Assembly (NCBI RefSeq): GCF_001428745.1
Contig: NZ_LMIO01000004.1
Span: 372,001 to 436,000 of the forward strand
Source: Leifsonia sp. Root227
GTDB lineage: Bacteria; Actinomycetota; Actinomycetes; Actinomycetales; Microbacteriaceae
Direction: 5' to 3'
DNA: 64,000 nucleotides
Below are positions 17,099 through 27,032 of the stretch, piece by piece (position 1 is the first letter of the stretch; every line of letters starts with the position of its first letter). The notes beneath the pieces are model-generated. The model did not search any database. It was not told the DNA's origin and saw nothing but the letters and a program-made list of their open reading frames with translations. A program made the position numbers and the translations under genes.

Positions 17099-18679
17099 AT
17101 GGTCACGACGCTGTACCGACACCGCACGATCCACCTTCTCGACGGTCGGCGGAGCACGGCGGAAGCGATGCTCGTCTCGGACGGCGTGATCGTCGCGATC
17201 GGCCGCGCAGAGGAAGTGGCCGATGCTGCGCCGGCGGGGACGGCGGTCTGCGACCTTCCCGGTGAGGCGGTCATCCCCGGTTTCCACGACGCGCACATCC
17301 ACACCGCGAGCCTGGCGCGCAGCCTGGACGCCCTCGACCTGCGCGGGATCGACTCGGCGCACGAGGCGGAGGAGCGCATCCGGCAGCATCTGACAACGCA
17401 TCCTGGCCGTGGCTGGCTGACCGGCGGCCGCTGGGACGCCAACCGCTGGGCAGACGGGGCGCCCACCCGGGATGCGCTCGACCGGATCGCGCCGGACAGA
17501 CCGCTCTGCCTGTCGAGCGTCGACGGGCACTCCGTGTGGGCGAACAGCGAAGCCCTCCGACGTCTCGGGATGGATGCCGCGTCCGGCGATCCTGCCGGCG
17601 GACGCATCGAGCGGGACGCCGCAGGCGAACCGAACGGCATCCTGCGCGAGACGGCAGCGGACGCGATGATCGAGCGCGCCGAGCGGGAGTCTCCCGTCGA
17701 CCTCGTCTCTCTTCTCGACCTGGCGCAGTCACAGCTCCTCAGCGAGGGCGTGACGCACGTCACCGATCTCGACGGCGAGGACGCGCGCGCGGCCTTCCTC
17801 CGCCTGAAAGCGAACGGCCTCCTGCGGGTCAGGGTGCACAAGGGCACGCCCGCGCAGGCGCTCGACCTCGCACTCGCTGAGGGCAGGAGGACCGGGGACG
17901 GCGACGCCTGGTTCACGAACGGCCCGGTGAAGCTCTTCTCCGACGGCGCCCTCGGATCGCACACAGCGCACATGGGCGCCGACTTCGCGGGCGAGCCGGG
18001 GAACCACGGCATCGAAGTCCTCGACGAGGCCGGGCTCTCCCTGCTGGTCGACCGCGCGGTCTCCGGCGGGATCGCGGTGGCGACCCACGCGATCGGCGAC
18101 ATGGCCAACCGGATCGTCCTCGACGCGTACGAGCGAGCGCACGATGCAGCCGTCCGCGCCGGACTCCGGCTGCGGATCGAGCACGCGCAGCACCTCCAAC
18201 TCGCAGACGTCACGCGATTCGCACGCCTCGGCGTCATCGCGTCGCAGCAGCCGACGCACTGGGAGAGCGACCTCCCGCTCGTGTCGAGCCTTCTGCGCGG
18301 GAGGGAGCTCGCCGGCTACGCCTGGTCGGCCCTCCGCGACGCGGGCGCGGTCGTCGCCTTCGGTTCCGACGCCCCGGTGGAGCCGTCCGCACCGATGCTC
18401 GGTATCCGCGCGGCCGTGCTTCGCGGCACGAAGGGCTCGCCGGGTGGCGCGGAGACCGGCGTGCGGCCGCTCGGCGTCGAAGAGGCGCTGGCCGCGTACA
18501 CCGCGGGTCCCGCATACGCGGCAGGCCTCGATCGCAGCGTCGGTCGGCTTGCCGTCGGGATGCGTGCCGATTTCGTCGCGCTGGATCGCGATCCGTTCTC
18601 CGTCGAGCCGGCAGAGCTCGGCGATATTCGTCCCGTCGCCACCGTTGTCGACGGGCTGGCGGCGTTCGGCCTCGGCTGA
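17099..18679 (+). CDS. Amidohydrolase family 3 (YtcJ-like)
   Basis: A 526-residue metal-dependent hydrolase of the amidohydrolase superfamily. VIPGFHDAHIHTASL contains the HxH metal pair, RIEHAQHLQ supplies a later His, and VAFGSDAPVEPSAPM supplies the final catalytic Asp. The N-terminal TIHLLDGRRSTAEAML and C-terminal LAVGMRADFVALDRDPF are the usual beta-sandwich parts. D-aminoacylases and N-acyl-D-amino-acid deacylases belong to related branches, which would suit the cluster, but YtcJ-like proteins have diverse, poorly known substrates. ATG 17099 follows AAGGAA. It is the first gene of the LysR-divergent operon and precedes the amino-acid importer. Confidence 0.8.
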   Translation: MVTTLYRHRTIHLLDGRRSTAEAMLVSDGVIVAIGRAEEVADAAPAGTAVCDLPGEAVIPGFHDAHIHTASLARSLDALDLRGIDSAHEAEERIRQHLTTHPGRGWLTGGRWDANRWADGAPTRDALDRIAPDRPLCLSSVDGHSVWANSEALRRLGMDAASGDPAGGRIERDAAGEPNGILRETAADAMIERAERESPVDLVSLLDLAQSQLLSEGVTHVTDLDGEDARAAFLRLKANGLLRVRVHKGTPAQALDLALAEGRRTGDGDAWFTNGPVKLFSDGALGSHTAHMGADFAGEPGNHGIEVLDEAGLSLLVDRAVSGGIAVATHAIGDMANRIVLDAYERAHDAAVRAGLRLRIEHAQHLQLADVTRFARLGVIASQQPTHWESDLPLVSSLLRGRELAGYAWSALRDAGAVVAFGSDAPVEPSAPMLGIRAAVLRGTKGSPGGAETGVRPLGVEEALAAYTAGPAYAAGLDRSVGRLAVGMRADFVALDRDPFSVEPAELGDIRPVATVVDGLAAFGLG

Positions 18680-18713
18680 ACCGTCCCCACCCGACTCACA
18701 GAGAGAGACGCTC

Positions 18714-19676
18714 ATGCGAACCGCACCTTTCACCCGCTTGCCGCTCGTCGTCGCCATCGCCGGAATGATCGCCCTGGGAACCGCCGGCTGCGGCGCCCAG
18801 AGCCTCGCGGAGGCCGATGGGACGAACGCGGGTCCCGCCGCTGCTGCCATGCCGGTGCCCGCCGACGAGCCGGCCAAGGCTGTCATCGAGGCCGTCACCG
18901 CCGATGCGGGCCTCACCGCGAAGCTCAGCGACGAGCTGCGCACGAACGGCATCAAGTGGACGACCTCTGTCGGCTACCCTCCGATGGAGAAATGGGGCGC
19001 AGACGGCAAGGACGTGATCGGCGTCGACGCCGCCATCGCGCAGGCGATCACACGCAAGCTGGGCACCGGCATGACCATCCAGGACCAGGAATTCAACTCG
19101 ATGATCCCCGGCTTGATCTCCGGTCGCTACGACGCTCTGATCTCCTCGATGACGGACAACGCGGAGCGGCAGAAGACCACCACGTTCGTCGACTACGTCA
19201 AGGCGGGGAACGCCTTCCTCGTGGTCGCAGGCAACCCGCAGCACATCGCGGAGCCGCAGGATCTCTGCGGCAAGACCGTCGCGGTGGTCGCCTCCGGCTC
19301 GTCCGCGGCGCTGGCTGAGCAGTACTCGGCACGCTGCGCGGCGGCGGGCTCACCCGCGTACGACATCCTGAAGTTCGAGGGGGACAGCGAGGCGAACCTG
19401 GCGGTGCAGAGCGGTCGCGCCGTCGCGACGATCACGGACTACCCGGTGGCGGAGGATCGCGCCGCCGATCCGGCCAACAAGGTGGCTGCCGTGAAGATCG
19501 AGGGAGACGAGTCGCTGTGGGGCATCGGGGTCGACAACTCCGACGCGGACTTCGCCGCCCTCGTGCAGAAGGCGCTTCAGGCCATCATGGACGACGGCAG
19601 CTACGGCAAGATCCTCGACGCGTACCACGTCGGCGGCATGGCCATCGAGTCGGCGACGATCAACGGCGGCAAATGA
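18714..19676 (+). CDS. Amino-acid ABC importer binding protein (family 3), lipoprotein
   Basis: The 320-residue product has a lipoprotein signal with lipobox LGTAGC, so mature Cys is around residue 23. The SBP_bac_3 fold follows: SVGYPPMEKWGADGKDVIGVDAAIAQAI, ISGRYDALISSMTDNAERQK and CGKTVAVVASGSSAALAEQYS. Such proteins deliver polar amino acids or small derivatives. ATG 18714 follows a purine-rich GAGAGAGA. It lies 34 nt after the amidohydrolase and is followed by its permease and ATPase genes, so hydrolase and importer are probably co-transcribed and handle the same substrate or product. Confidence 0.92.
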   Translation: MRTAPFTRLPLVVAIAGMIALGTAGCGAQSLAEADGTNAGPAAAAMPVPADEPAKAVIEAVTADAGLTAKLSDELRTNGIKWTTSVGYPPMEKWGADGKDVIGVDAAIAQAITRKLGTGMTIQDQEFNSMIPGLISGRYDALISSMTDNAERQKTTTFVDYVKAGNAFLVVAGNPQHIAEPQDLCGKTVAVVASGSSAALAEQYSARCAAAGSPAYDILKFEGDSEANLAVQSGRAVATITDYPVAEDRAADPANKVAAVKIEGDESLWGIGVDNSDADFAALVQKALQAIMDDGSYGKILDAYHVGGMAIESATINGGK

Positions 19677-19713
19677 TGACCTCCCTGGCAGGCGGGCGAA
19701 GGGTGCGACGCGG

Positions 19714-20685
19714 ATGAGCGTGCGCCATGAGCCCATCCCCCTGGCGGACGGCACCGCGGTCCCCATCGTCCCGCGCTGGCACGCCGGGCGGTGGGTCGTC
19801 GGAGCGCTCGCCATCGCTCTGGTCGGCTGGGCGATCTCGATCGTCATTCTGAATCCGCACATCCGCTGGAACTACGTCTGGCAGTACCTGTTCTCGCCGA
19901 ACATCCTGAGCGGAGTTGTGGTGACGCTCTGGGTCAGCGTGGCAGCGACGCTCCTCGGGCTCGTCCTCGGCGTGATCTTCGCGATCATGAAACTGTCGAA
20001 GAACCCCGTGCTGCGCTGGATCGCGGAAGGCTACATCTGGTTCTTCCGCGGCACGCCGGTGCTCGTGCAGCTCATCTTCTGGTTCAATCTCGCCTTCCTG
20101 CTGCCATACCTGACCCTGCAGATCCCGTTTACGCAGATCGGCTTGCGCTGGGACACCAACCAGGTGATCAGCGGCTCGGTCGCGGCTCTGCTCGGACTCG
20201 GGCTGAACCTCGCGGCGTACTTCGCCGAGACGGTTCGCGCTGGCATCCAGGCGGTGGACAGGGGGCAGACGGAGGCGGCGCTCGCCGGAGGGATGACGCA
20301 GGCGACCGCGATGCGGCTCATCGTGCTGCCGCAGGCTCTGCGCATCATCATCCCGCCGACCGGGAACGAGTTCATCTCGATGCTGAAGACGACCTCGCTC
20401 ATCGTGGTGGTGGCAGGCAACGACCTGATGACCAACGCGAGCAGCATCTACAAACAGAACAACCTCATCATCGAACTGCTCATCGTGGTGAGCATCTGGT
20501 ACATGTTCATGACCGCGGTCGCCACGTACCTGCAGTCATTGCTAGAGAAGCGGTTCGGCCGCGACAGGGTGCGCCTGGTGCGCGGCAGCGGGTTCAGCCA
20601 GCAGCTCATCCGGATGGCGACGGGTGCTGTTCCCGCCCAGCGGCGGCGAGCGGCGCAGCGCACAGACGAAGAGGCGGCGTCATGA
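19714..20685 (+). CDS. Polar amino-acid ABC importer permease
   Basis: A 323-residue HisM/GlnP-like permease. Helices are visible at [59 protein letters not shown] and elsewhere. The coupling region is [31 protein letters not shown], with the EAAxxxGxxxxxxxxxIxLP signature, and [14 protein letters not shown] is typical of amino-acid permeases. No second permease is present, so it probably acts as a homodimer. The charged C-terminal tail ([11 protein letters not shown]) is cytoplasmic. The stop overlaps the ATPase start by ATGA. Confidence 0.92.
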   Translation: MSVRHEPIPLADGTAVPIVPRWHAGRWVVGALAIALVGWAISIVILNPHIRWNYVWQYLFSPNILSGVVVTLWVSVAATLLGLVLGVIFAIMKLSKNPVLRWIAEGYIWFFRGTPVLVQLIFWFNLAFLLPYLTLQIPFTQIGLRWDTNQVISGSVAALLGLGLNLAAYFAETVRAGIQAVDRGQTEAALAGGMTQATAMRLIVLPQALRIIIPPTGNEFISMLKTTSLIVVVAGNDLMTNASSIYKQNNLIIELLIVVSIWYMFMTAVATYLQSLLEKRFGRDRVRLVRGSGFSQQLIRMATGAVPAQRRRAAQRTDEEAAS

Positions 20686-21446
20686 CGGACGCGCTCGTGG
20701 AGGCTCGCGGCCTCGCCAAGTCGTTCGGAGCGCACGAGGTGCTGCACGGCGTCGACTTCACCGTGATGCCGGGTGAGGTCAGCTGCATCATCGGCCCGTC
20801 CGGCTCGGGGAAGTCCACGTTCCTTCGCACGATCAACGCCCTGGAGACCGTCGACGGCGGCAGCCTCGTCGTCGGCGGCGAACAGGTCGGCTACGCACTG
20901 GAGAACGGCCGCTATCGGCCGTGGCGCGATCGCGATTTCGCACGCTTCCGCGCTTCCATCGGCATGGTGTTCCAGCGGTTCAACCTCTATGCGCACCTCG
21001 ATGCGATCGAGAACGTGGCAGCCAGCCTCATCCACGTGAAGCACCTGCCGAAGCGCGAGGCGCACGAGCGTGCTGAACGGGAGCTCGCCCGGGTCGGCCT
21101 GGCCGAGCACGCGCTCAAACGGCCGCACCAGCTCTCCGGCGGCCAGCAGCAGCGTGTCGCCATCGCCCGCGCGCTGGCGATGGACCCCGCCCTGATGCTG
21201 TTCGACGAGCCCACGAGCGCACTCGACCCCGAGCTGGTGGATGAGGTGCTCGAGACCATGCGATCCCTCGCGCGGGGCGGCATGACGATGATCGTGGTCA
21301 CCCACGAGATCGGCTTCGCCAGGGAGGTGGCCGACTCGATCGCGTTCTTCGACGGCGGCCGGGTCGTCGAACGCGGCGAGCCGGAGCGCATCCTGACCGA
21401 TCCGGAGAATGATCGGACCAGGAACTTTCTGGAGAGGGTGCGGTGA
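20682..21446 (+). CDS. Polar amino-acid ABC importer ATPase (GlnQ type)
   Basis: This 254-residue ATPase has Walker [11 protein letters not shown]-loop [11 protein letters not shown], signature [16 protein letters not shown], Walker [14 protein letters not shown] and the switch His in VVTHEIGF. It is of normal length for GlnQ/HisP-type ATPases. ATG 20682 overlaps the permease stop and its own stop overlaps the aminopeptidase start (GTGA), so importer and peptidase are translationally coupled. It drives uptake through the adjacent permease. Confidence 0.95.
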   Translation: MTDALVEARGLAKSFGAHEVLHGVDFTVMPGEVSCIIGPSGSGKSTFLRTINALETVDGGSLVVGGEQVGYALENGRYRPWRDRDFARFRASIGMVFQRFNLYAHLDAIENVAASLIHVKHLPKREAHERAERELARVGLAEHALKRPHQLSGGQQQRVAIARALAMDPALMLFDEPTSALDPELVDEVLETMRSLARGGMTMIVVTHEIGFAREVADSIAFFDGGRVVERGEPERILTDPENDRTRNFLERVR

Positions 21447-22495
21447 TGGACTCCACGGCACGAGCGCGCCTCGAAGACCTCGGGGTCAGCCTCGGCGGGT
21501 ATCCGCGTGGGCGCCACAACGCGATCACGGACGTGCCAGGCGTGCTGGTGGGCCACGCGACGGTGCACACCGAGCGACTCAACACCGGCGTGACCGCCAT
21601 CGTCCCGGAGGTCATCGGTGCCGGACGGCGCTGGATTCCCGCCGGGCTCGCCGTCGGGAACGGCTACGGCAAGCTCATCGGAGCGACCCAGCTCCAGGAG
21701 CTCGGCGCCATCGAGACGCCCATCCTGCTCACCAGCACGCTCTCGGCGTACCGCGTCGCGGACGCCCTGCTCGGCCACATGCTGTCGGAGCCAGGCTACG
21801 AGACGGTCACGACGCTGAACCCTGTCGTGGGCGAGACCAACGACGGGTTCCTCTCCGACATCCGTTCCCGTCCGGTCGGCGCACCCGAAGTCGAGGCGTC
21901 GCTGGCTGCCGCTTCCGCCGGACCTGTCGCCGAGGGGAGCGTCGGTGCGGGGTCGGGGACCGTCGCGCTCGGATTCAAGGGCGGGATCGGAACGTCGTCC
22001 AGGACGGTGACCGTCGGGGATGGCGCGTACACCGTCGGAGCGATCGTCCAGTCCAACTTCAGCGGCACGCTCTCGATCGCCGGGGTGCCGATGCCGTCGA
22101 GCGAGCTCGTCCCAGGCCCGACCGCGCAGACCGTCGGCAACTCGTGCATGATCGTCGTCGCGACCGACGCTCCGCTCGACGCCCGTCAGCTCGCGCGCTG
22201 CGCCAGGCGCGCGGTCTTCGCGATGCGCGGCGTCGGAGCCGACTTCGCCCAGGGCAGCGGCGACTATGCGATCGCGTTCTCGGTGGGGCACAGCACGCCG
22301 CCAGACGACGCCGTGCTCTCACCGCTGTTCCAGGCGACGATGGATGCGGTCGAGGAAGCCCTGGTGAACTCGATCCTCACCGCCACGACGCAGTCGCACG
22401 CCGACGGCCACGTGGCCCACGCCATCCCGCTGGACACGGTTCGCGAACGGCTCGCCGCCACCGGTGTCGTCGGCGTCATGGATTCGAACGGATAG
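21443..22495 (+). CDS. P1 family peptidase (DmpA/BapA-like aminopeptidase)
   Basis: A 350-residue member of the S58 family, N-terminal-nucleophile hydrolases that self-cleave into two chains. [11 protein letters not shown] and [15 protein letters not shown] are family hallmarks. The expected cleavage and nucleophile are at [15 protein letters not shown] (Ser234 from the GTG start). Known members remove N-terminal D-amino acids (DmpA) or beta-amino acids (BapA), which fits this salvage island. No signal peptide is present. The start is GTG 21443 or ATG 21446; GGAGAG lies upstream of both. It is the last gene before a strong terminator. Confidence 0.88.
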   Translation: MMDSTARARLEDLGVSLGGYPRGRHNAITDVPGVLVGHATVHTERLNTGVTAIVPEVIGAGRRWIPAGLAVGNGYGKLIGATQLQELGAIETPILLTSTLSAYRVADALLGHMLSEPGYETVTTLNPVVGETNDGFLSDIRSRPVGAPEVEASLAAASAGPVAEGSVGAGSGTVALGFKGGIGTSSRTVTVGDGAYTVGAIVQSNFSGTLSIAGVPMPSSELVPGPTAQTVGNSCMIVVATDAPLDARQLARCARRAVFAMRGVGADFAQGSGDYAIAFSVGHSTPPDDAVLSPLFQATMDAVEEALVNSILTATTQSHADGHVAHAIPLDTVRERLAATGVVGVMDSNG

Positions 22496-22508
22496 AGTCT
22501 CTTTCATC

Positions 22509-22558
22509 GGCGGGTTGCGTCTGGCGCCAACGGCCGGCAACCCGCCGCCTTCCTTTTT
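22509..22558 (+). terminator. Rho-independent terminator
   Basis: GGCGGGTTGC (22509-22518) pairs perfectly with GCAACCCGCC (22537-22546), followed by GCCTTCC and TTTTT (22554-22558). The hairpin sits 14 nt after the aminopeptidase stop and closes the salvage island. It is the clearest intrinsic terminator in the window. Confidence 0.9.
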
Positions 22559-22587
22559 CGCGGCGGCTGCGCGGCGGCTTCCACCGG

Positions 22588-23157
22588 TCAGCGGCCGCAG
22601 AGCCCCGCCCAGGGAGCCTCCCCCGCGCTCTCGTCCCTGGCGAGGTGACGACGTTCCGGGTCGACCTCCCGCAGTAGTGCCGCCCCTCTGCACGGGATGG
22701 CGAGCAGGTCTCCTGCACGCACATCCCGGACCAGTTGCGGCACGACGAGTCGGTCGGCGCTGTCGCCGGCCGCGCCGATCGTGCGCAGCCGCACCTCGAC
22801 GTCCGCCGCGGTCGACACCCGCCCGATCATCCGCGTCTCGCTGACGAGCGCGGTGTCGTCGAGCCGCGCGTCGATCCACACGTCGAGAGCGCCGGCCATC
22901 CCTCTGCTCACCCGCACCACCCGTGCGACGACCACGGACGCGAGCTCGGTCGCAGACGGCATCCCGCCCGTGCCGGGGACGACGGCGGCCGCGGTGTGGA
23001 CGCACGGCGTCCCGCACCACTCGGCGAGCCGGACCAGCGAGACACCGGCGACGGTCACGTCCGCGATGGTCGTGGTGGTGAACTCCGGCCAGAGGTCCCT
23101 GCTGATGGGGTTGGGCACCGAGGCCCTGAGCGTGGGGATGATGTGCGTCAGGGTCAT
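22588..23157 (-). CDS. Hypothetical protein
   Basis: I do not recognise this 189-residue protein. It is soluble, with no signal peptide or membrane helix, and has a run rich in small and beta-forming residues (TTTIADVTVAGVSLVRLAEWC, then AAAVVPGTGGMPSATELAS). Two cysteines (EWCGTPC) form a C-x3-C pattern. The ATG at 23155-23157 is the first ATG in the frame; the ribosome site is weak (GGCGGG). It is convergent with the DmpA-like gene and separated from it by the terminator, so it belongs to another unit. Position alone does not tie it to peptide metabolism. Confidence 0.6.
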   Translation of the reverse strand: MTLTHIIPTLRASVPNPISRDLWPEFTTTTIADVTVAGVSLVRLAEWCGTPCVHTAAAVVPGTGGMPSATELASVVVARVVRVSRGMAGALDVWIDARLDDTALVSETRMIGRVSTAADVEVRLRTIGAAGDSADRLVVPQLVRDVRAGDLLAIPCRGAALLREVDPERRHLARDESAGEAPWAGLCGR

Positions 23158-23258
23158 GAGAGGCCCGCCTGATTCGTGTTGGTCACGAAAGAGTTCTACG
23201 CCGCGCGGCAACGGGGTGGCGCGGCCATTACGGAACCCTGACGGCCGCCCAGCGGACG

Positions 23259-24008
23259 CTAACGGTTCCCTAGCGCGCCGTCCACGACTGCGCCGTCCAC
23301 CACTGCGCCGTCCACCACTGCGCCGTCCACCACCCTGCCGTCCACCACCGTCACCAGTTCGTCGAGCGCCGCGCTGTGCGCCAGGTCGTGGGTCACCAGC
23401 AGGGTCGCCGTGTCCAGCTCCCTGCTGAGCCGCCCGATCAGCTCCATGATCGCCGCACCGCGCTCCTGGTCGAGGGCGCTGGTCGGCTCGTCCACGAGCA
23501 GCACCCGTGGCTCCCGCACCAGGGCGCGCGCGATCGAGACGCGCTGCCGCTGCCCACCGGAGAGCTGCGCCGGGCGCCGGTCGGCCTGGTCGCTGAGCCC
23601 GACGGCATCGAGCAGCTCGTCCACCCGTCCGCGCACCGCACGCCGCACCCCGCGGGGTCCGCGTGCGCCGCGGTCGCCGAGCTCGCCCATCACCTGCAGC
23701 TGTTCGCGGGCGGTGAGGGACGGCAGCAGGTTCGACTGCTGGAATACGATGCCGATGCGGGAGCGGCGGAGAGCCGTCGCCTCGTCACGGGACAGGCCGG
23801 CCGCATCCACGCCGTCGATGATCACGCGGCCGGAGTCCGGGCGGATGAGCGTTCCTGCGATGGCCAGGATGCTCGACTTGCCGGAGCCGGACGGGCCGGT
23901 GATCCCGGTGACGCGGCCGGCGCGGCCGTGCAGGGTGACAGCATCCACTGCCGTGACGCGGGATGCGCCGTCTGGAAAGGTGAGGGTGACGTTGTCGAGG
24001 GTGATCAT
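23259..24008 (-). CDS. ABC exporter ATPase (LolD/MacB type)
   Basis: A 249-residue ATPase with Walker [11 protein letters not shown]-loop [10 protein letters not shown], signature [16 protein letters not shown], Walker [13 protein letters not shown] and switch His VTHDLAH. It pairs with the FtsX-like permease encoded upstream (ATGA overlap, start ATG 24006-24008). The C-terminus ends in a short tandem array of [10 protein letters not shown] units encoded by 15-bp repeats, which is not part of the ABC fold. The pair faces a divergent two-component system, a layout typical of stress- or peptide-responsive exporters. Confidence 0.92.
   Translation of the reverse strand: MITLDNVTLTFPDGASRVTAVDAVTLHGRAGRVTGITGPSGSGKSSILAIAGTLIRPDSGRVIIDGVDAAGLSRDEATALRRSRIGIVFQQSNLLPSLTAREQLQVMGELGDRGARGPRGVRRAVRGRVDELLDAVGLSDQADRRPAQLSGGQRQRVSIARALVREPRVLLVDEPTSALDQERGAAIMELIGRLSRELDTATLLVTHDLAHSAALDELVTVVDGRVVDGAVVDGAVVDGAVVDGALGNR
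23272..23346 (-). repeat. 15-bp coding tandem repeat (VVDGA)
   Basis: Five near-identical units of about 15 bp, with the core GCCGTCCACCACTGC on the plus strand, encode [20 protein letters not shown] and VVDGA near the C-terminus of the ABC ATPase. Units of a multiple of 3 keep the frame, so slippage would change only tail length. Confidence 0.8.
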
Positions 24009-25075
24009 CTGTTGCTCCCGAGTGCGGTGAGGGGGTCCGCCGACGTGACGGTCCGAAGGGCGACGGCCGCGCCGGCGAGACCGAGGACGGCCATCGCCAG
24101 GGCAGGCACGATCGTGGTGAGCGGGCTGATGAGGAACGGCAAGGCGCCGCCCGCGAGCGCACCGAGGCCGACGACCGCCGCGAGGCCGATCCCGATCCCG
24201 ACGACGAGGACCACCAGCGCCTGCCCGAGCGCGTCCCGCACCAGCGAGCCCGTCGTCGCGCCGAGTGCTTTCAGCACGGCGATGTCGCCAGAGCGCTGCA
24301 TGGTCCACACCGTGAAGAACGCGCCGACCACCAGCGCCGAGATGCCGAACAGCATCACCACCATGAGCGCGAGCGAGCCGATCTCCGACTTGAAGGTCTC
24401 CAGAGCGGTGAGGCTCGCGAGGGGCGCGAACGCCACCGTGCCCGTCGCCTTCGCGACCGCATCCCAGTCCGGGTCGCCGCTCACGGCCAGGACAGTGGCC
24501 GCGCCGCTGCCGCCCATCCGCTCAGCGGTGTCCCGGGCGGCCCCGGTGGTCATGGCGATCGCGGGAGTGTGGCTGTACCAGAGGTCGCCGCCGACCGACG
24601 CGACCCGGTATGCGGTCCCCGCGATGCTCACCCGGTCGCCGACGCGTGCATCCAGGTCGGCGGCGGCGCCCGTCGACAGACCGATCTCGTTGGCGGTGTG
24701 CGGGGTCATCCGGCCGAGCGCGGAATCGTCGCCGCTCGGCATCCCGAACACCGCGACCCCCGCCGTCTTCCCGTCCGCCTGTGCGCGGCTCTGCAGGATG
24801 CTCACCGGCAGCGCCTCGTCCACCCCAGGCGCGCTGCGCCACGCATCCACGGTGTTCTCCGACAGCTCCGATTCCGAGAAGCTCGCCTTCCCGTCCGTCT
24901 GCTGCAGCACCAGCCGGTTGCCGGGCAGGTCGAGCACGGCGGATACGTTCTGGAACGCCAGACCCCCGGTCAGCCCGGCGAGAAATCCGACGAGCACGGT
25001 GATGAGCGCGACGACGGCTCCGATCAGGATGAAGCGGCCCCGTGCGAAACGGAGGTCCCGCCATGCGACGAACAC
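24005..25075 (-). CDS. FtsX/MacB-like ABC permease
   Basis: A 356-residue permease with one N-terminal helix ([20 protein letters not shown]), a large extracytoplasmic domain of about 200 residues ([20 protein letters not shown] and following), and three C-terminal helices ([59 protein letters not shown]). The ending [14 protein letters not shown] resembles the family motif DPxxAL. Such permeases export lipids, lipoproteins or peptides or transmit force rather than import. It overlaps the ATPase gene by 4 nt and is divergent from the histidine kinase gene. Confidence 0.88.
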   Translation of the reverse strand: MFVAWRDLRFARGRFILIGAVVALITVLVGFLAGLTGGLAFQNVSAVLDLPGNRLVLQQTDGKASFSESELSENTVDAWRSAPGVDEALPVSILQSRAQADGKTAGVAVFGMPSGDDSALGRMTPHTANEIGLSTGAAADLDARVGDRVSIAGTAYRVASVGGDLWYSHTPAIAMTTGAARDTAERMGGSGAATVLAVSGDPDWDAVAKATGTVAFAPLASLTALETFKSEIGSLALMVVMLFGISALVVGAFFTVWTMQRSGDIAVLKALGATTGSLVRDALGQALVVLVVGIGIGLAAVVGLGALAGGALPFLISPLTTIVPALAMAVLGLAGAAVALRTVTSADPLTALGSNR

Positions 25076-25227
25076 GATGATTCCTTTCCGGCCGGGAGGA
25101 GGAACATCCCGGCACGTCTTCCAGCCTCCTTTCCTCGTCGTCTCCGGTCATCGCCAGCCCTGTGGATGCTGCGCTCGAACTTTCGATGGATGCCCCCGCT
25201 TCGCCGAGTGCATACGCTGGGAGCGTC

Positions 25228-26415
25228 ATGCCGCACAACACGCTCACTCCCGTCTTTGTCGGGCTGCGCACGGGCCTCCACCTGCTCGTGGTCGGCCTGC
25301 TGACGCTGGTGCTGGCCAGGGTGTTCGTGGTCGGCGGCCCCTCGCTCGCGCCGTCGCTCGCGCTCACCGCGGCGTTCGCCGTCGTGTACGCGCTGGTCGC
25401 GCTGATGCGGTTCGTGCCGGAGCGGAGCAGAAGGATCGCGGCCGCGTGCTGGATCGCCGGGCTCTCGGTGATCTGGATCGGGCTGATCGTGCTCGTCCCC
25501 GAGGCGGCGTACCTCGTCTTCCCGATGTTCTTCCTCTACCTGCACGTCCTCCCCGGCCTGCTCGGTCCGACGGCTGTCGTCGCGGCGACCGTCGTGGCGA
25601 TCGTCGCTCTCGGGATGCACAGCGGCTTCACCATCGGCGGCGTGATCGGCCCCGTCGTCGGCGCGGCCGTCGCACTGCTGATCGGCCTCGGCTACCGGGC
25701 GCTCGCCCGCGAGGCCGCCGAACGGGAGGCGCTGCTTGCCGAGCTGGTCGCCACCAGGGACCGGCTGGCAGCGAGCGAACGGGAGCAGGGGATGCTCGCG
25801 GAGCGTTCCCGGCTGGCCCGCGAGATCCACGACACGGTCGCGCAGGGCCTGTCGAGCATCCAGTTGCTGCTGCACGCGGCGGAGCGCGCCGACGGGGACC
25901 GGCCGGGCGCCGAGCATGTGCGGCTCGCGCGGGAGACCGCGGCGGAAGCGCTCGCAGACACCCGCCGCTTCATCAGGGAGCTCGCATCCCCGCTGCTCGA
26001 CGACGGCCTCGCGCAGGCGCTCACCCGCCTCGCCGAGCAGCAGACGGCCGCGGACGGCGCGCTGCGCGTCGAGGTGCAGGCGTCGCAGACGGGCCACCTG
26101 CCGATGACCGTGCAGACCGCGCTCCTGCGGATCGCGCAGGGCGCCTTGGCGAACGTGCGTCAGCACGCGCACGCGACGCACGCCAGGATCGTGCTCGACG
26201 CGACGGACACCGAGGTCACGCTCACCGTGTCCGACGACGGCGACGGGTTCAGCTTCGAACCGGAACTGGTCGGCGCTCGCGCCGCTGGCTCCGACTCGTT
26301 CGGGCTGCGGGCCATCGCGGAGCGGGTCGAACAGCTCGGCGGCGACCTCAGCGTCGACACTGCTCCGGGCGACGGCACGACCCTGACGGTCACGATCCGA
26401 TTGGATGCGTCGTGA
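25228..26415 (+). CDS. Sensor histidine kinase, NarL-type partner
   Basis: This 395-residue kinase has about five N-terminal membrane helices (residues 10-155), a short coiled linker ([20 protein letters not shown]), the HisKA_3 phosphoacceptor box [20 protein letters not shown], and a HATPase_c domain ([42 protein letters not shown]). No large sensory domain is present, so sensing is probably through the membrane. ATG 25228 follows GGGAG and is preferred to an in-frame start upstream. Its stop overlaps the response-regulator GTG. Divergent orientation to the ABC exporter suggests the exporter is its target. Confidence 0.9.
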   Translation: MPHNTLTPVFVGLRTGLHLLVVGLLTLVLARVFVVGGPSLAPSLALTAAFAVVYALVALMRFVPERSRRIAAACWIAGLSVIWIGLIVLVPEAAYLVFPMFFLYLHVLPGLLGPTAVVAATVVAIVALGMHSGFTIGGVIGPVVGAAVALLIGLGYRALAREAAEREALLAELVATRDRLAASEREQGMLAERSRLAREIHDTVAQGLSSIQLLLHAAERADGDRPGAEHVRLARETAAEALADTRRFIRELASPLLDDGLAQALTRLAEQQTAADGALRVEVQASQTGHLPMTVQTALLRIAQGALANVRQHAHATHARIVLDATDTEVTLTVSDDGDGFSFEPELVGARAAGSDSFGLRAIAERVEQLGGDLSVDTAPGDGTTLTVTIRLDAS

Positions 26416-27032
26416 TCCGGGTCGTGATCGCGGACGACCATCCCGTCGTCCGCGCGGGTATCAGGGCGCTACTGGACGGCGAGGACGACATCCAGGTGAT
26501 CGGCGAGGCGGGAACGCCCGACGAGGCCGTCGCACTGGCGGAGTCCACAGCTCCGGAACTCGTGCTGATGGACCTGCAGTTCGCGGAGGGCGAGAGCGGC
26601 GCGGACGCGACCAGGCGCATCAGGGCTCTGGATGCGGCGCCATACGTGCTGGTGCTCACCAACTACGACACCGACGGCGACATCCTCGGCGCGGTGGAGG
26701 CTGGGGCGAGCGGCTACCTCCTCAAAGACGCGCCGCCCGGCGATCTGATCGCCGCCATCCGCAGCGCGGCCGCCGGAGAGAGCGCGCTCGCCCCCGCCAT
26801 CGCTGGCCGCCTGATGGAACGCCTGCGCTCGCCGAGGGTGAGCCTGTCTGCCCGCGAGATCGAGGTGCTGCAGCTCGTCGCGGACGGCGCTTCGAACGCC
26901 GAGATCGCTCGCCGCCTCTTCGTGACGGACGCCACGGTCAAGTCGCACCTGGTGCACGTCTTCTCGAAGCTCGGGGTCGCATCCCGAACGGCGGCGGTGT
27001 CGACGGCCCGCTCGCTCGGGGTGCTGCGCTAG
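26412..27032 (+). CDS. NarL/FixJ-family response regulator
   Basis: A 206-residue protein with a receiver domain ([18 protein letters not shown]; phosphoacceptor Asp in [10 protein letters not shown]; Lys in GYLLKDAPP) and a LuxR-type helix-turn-helix ([36 protein letters not shown]). GTG 26412 overlaps the kinase stop (GTGA), so kinase and regulator are coupled. The 3' end of the gene runs into an 18-bp tandem repeat that begins inside the last codons. Confidence 0.93.
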   Translation: MIRVVIADDHPVVRAGIRALLDGEDDIQVIGEAGTPDEAVALAESTAPELVLMDLQFAEGESGADATRRIRALDAAPYVLVLTNYDTDGDILGAVEAGASGYLLKDAPPGDLIAAIRSAAAGESALAPAIAGRLMERLRSPRVSLSAREIEVLQLVADGASNAEIARRLFVTDATVKSHLVHVFSKLGVASRTAAVSTARSLGVLR

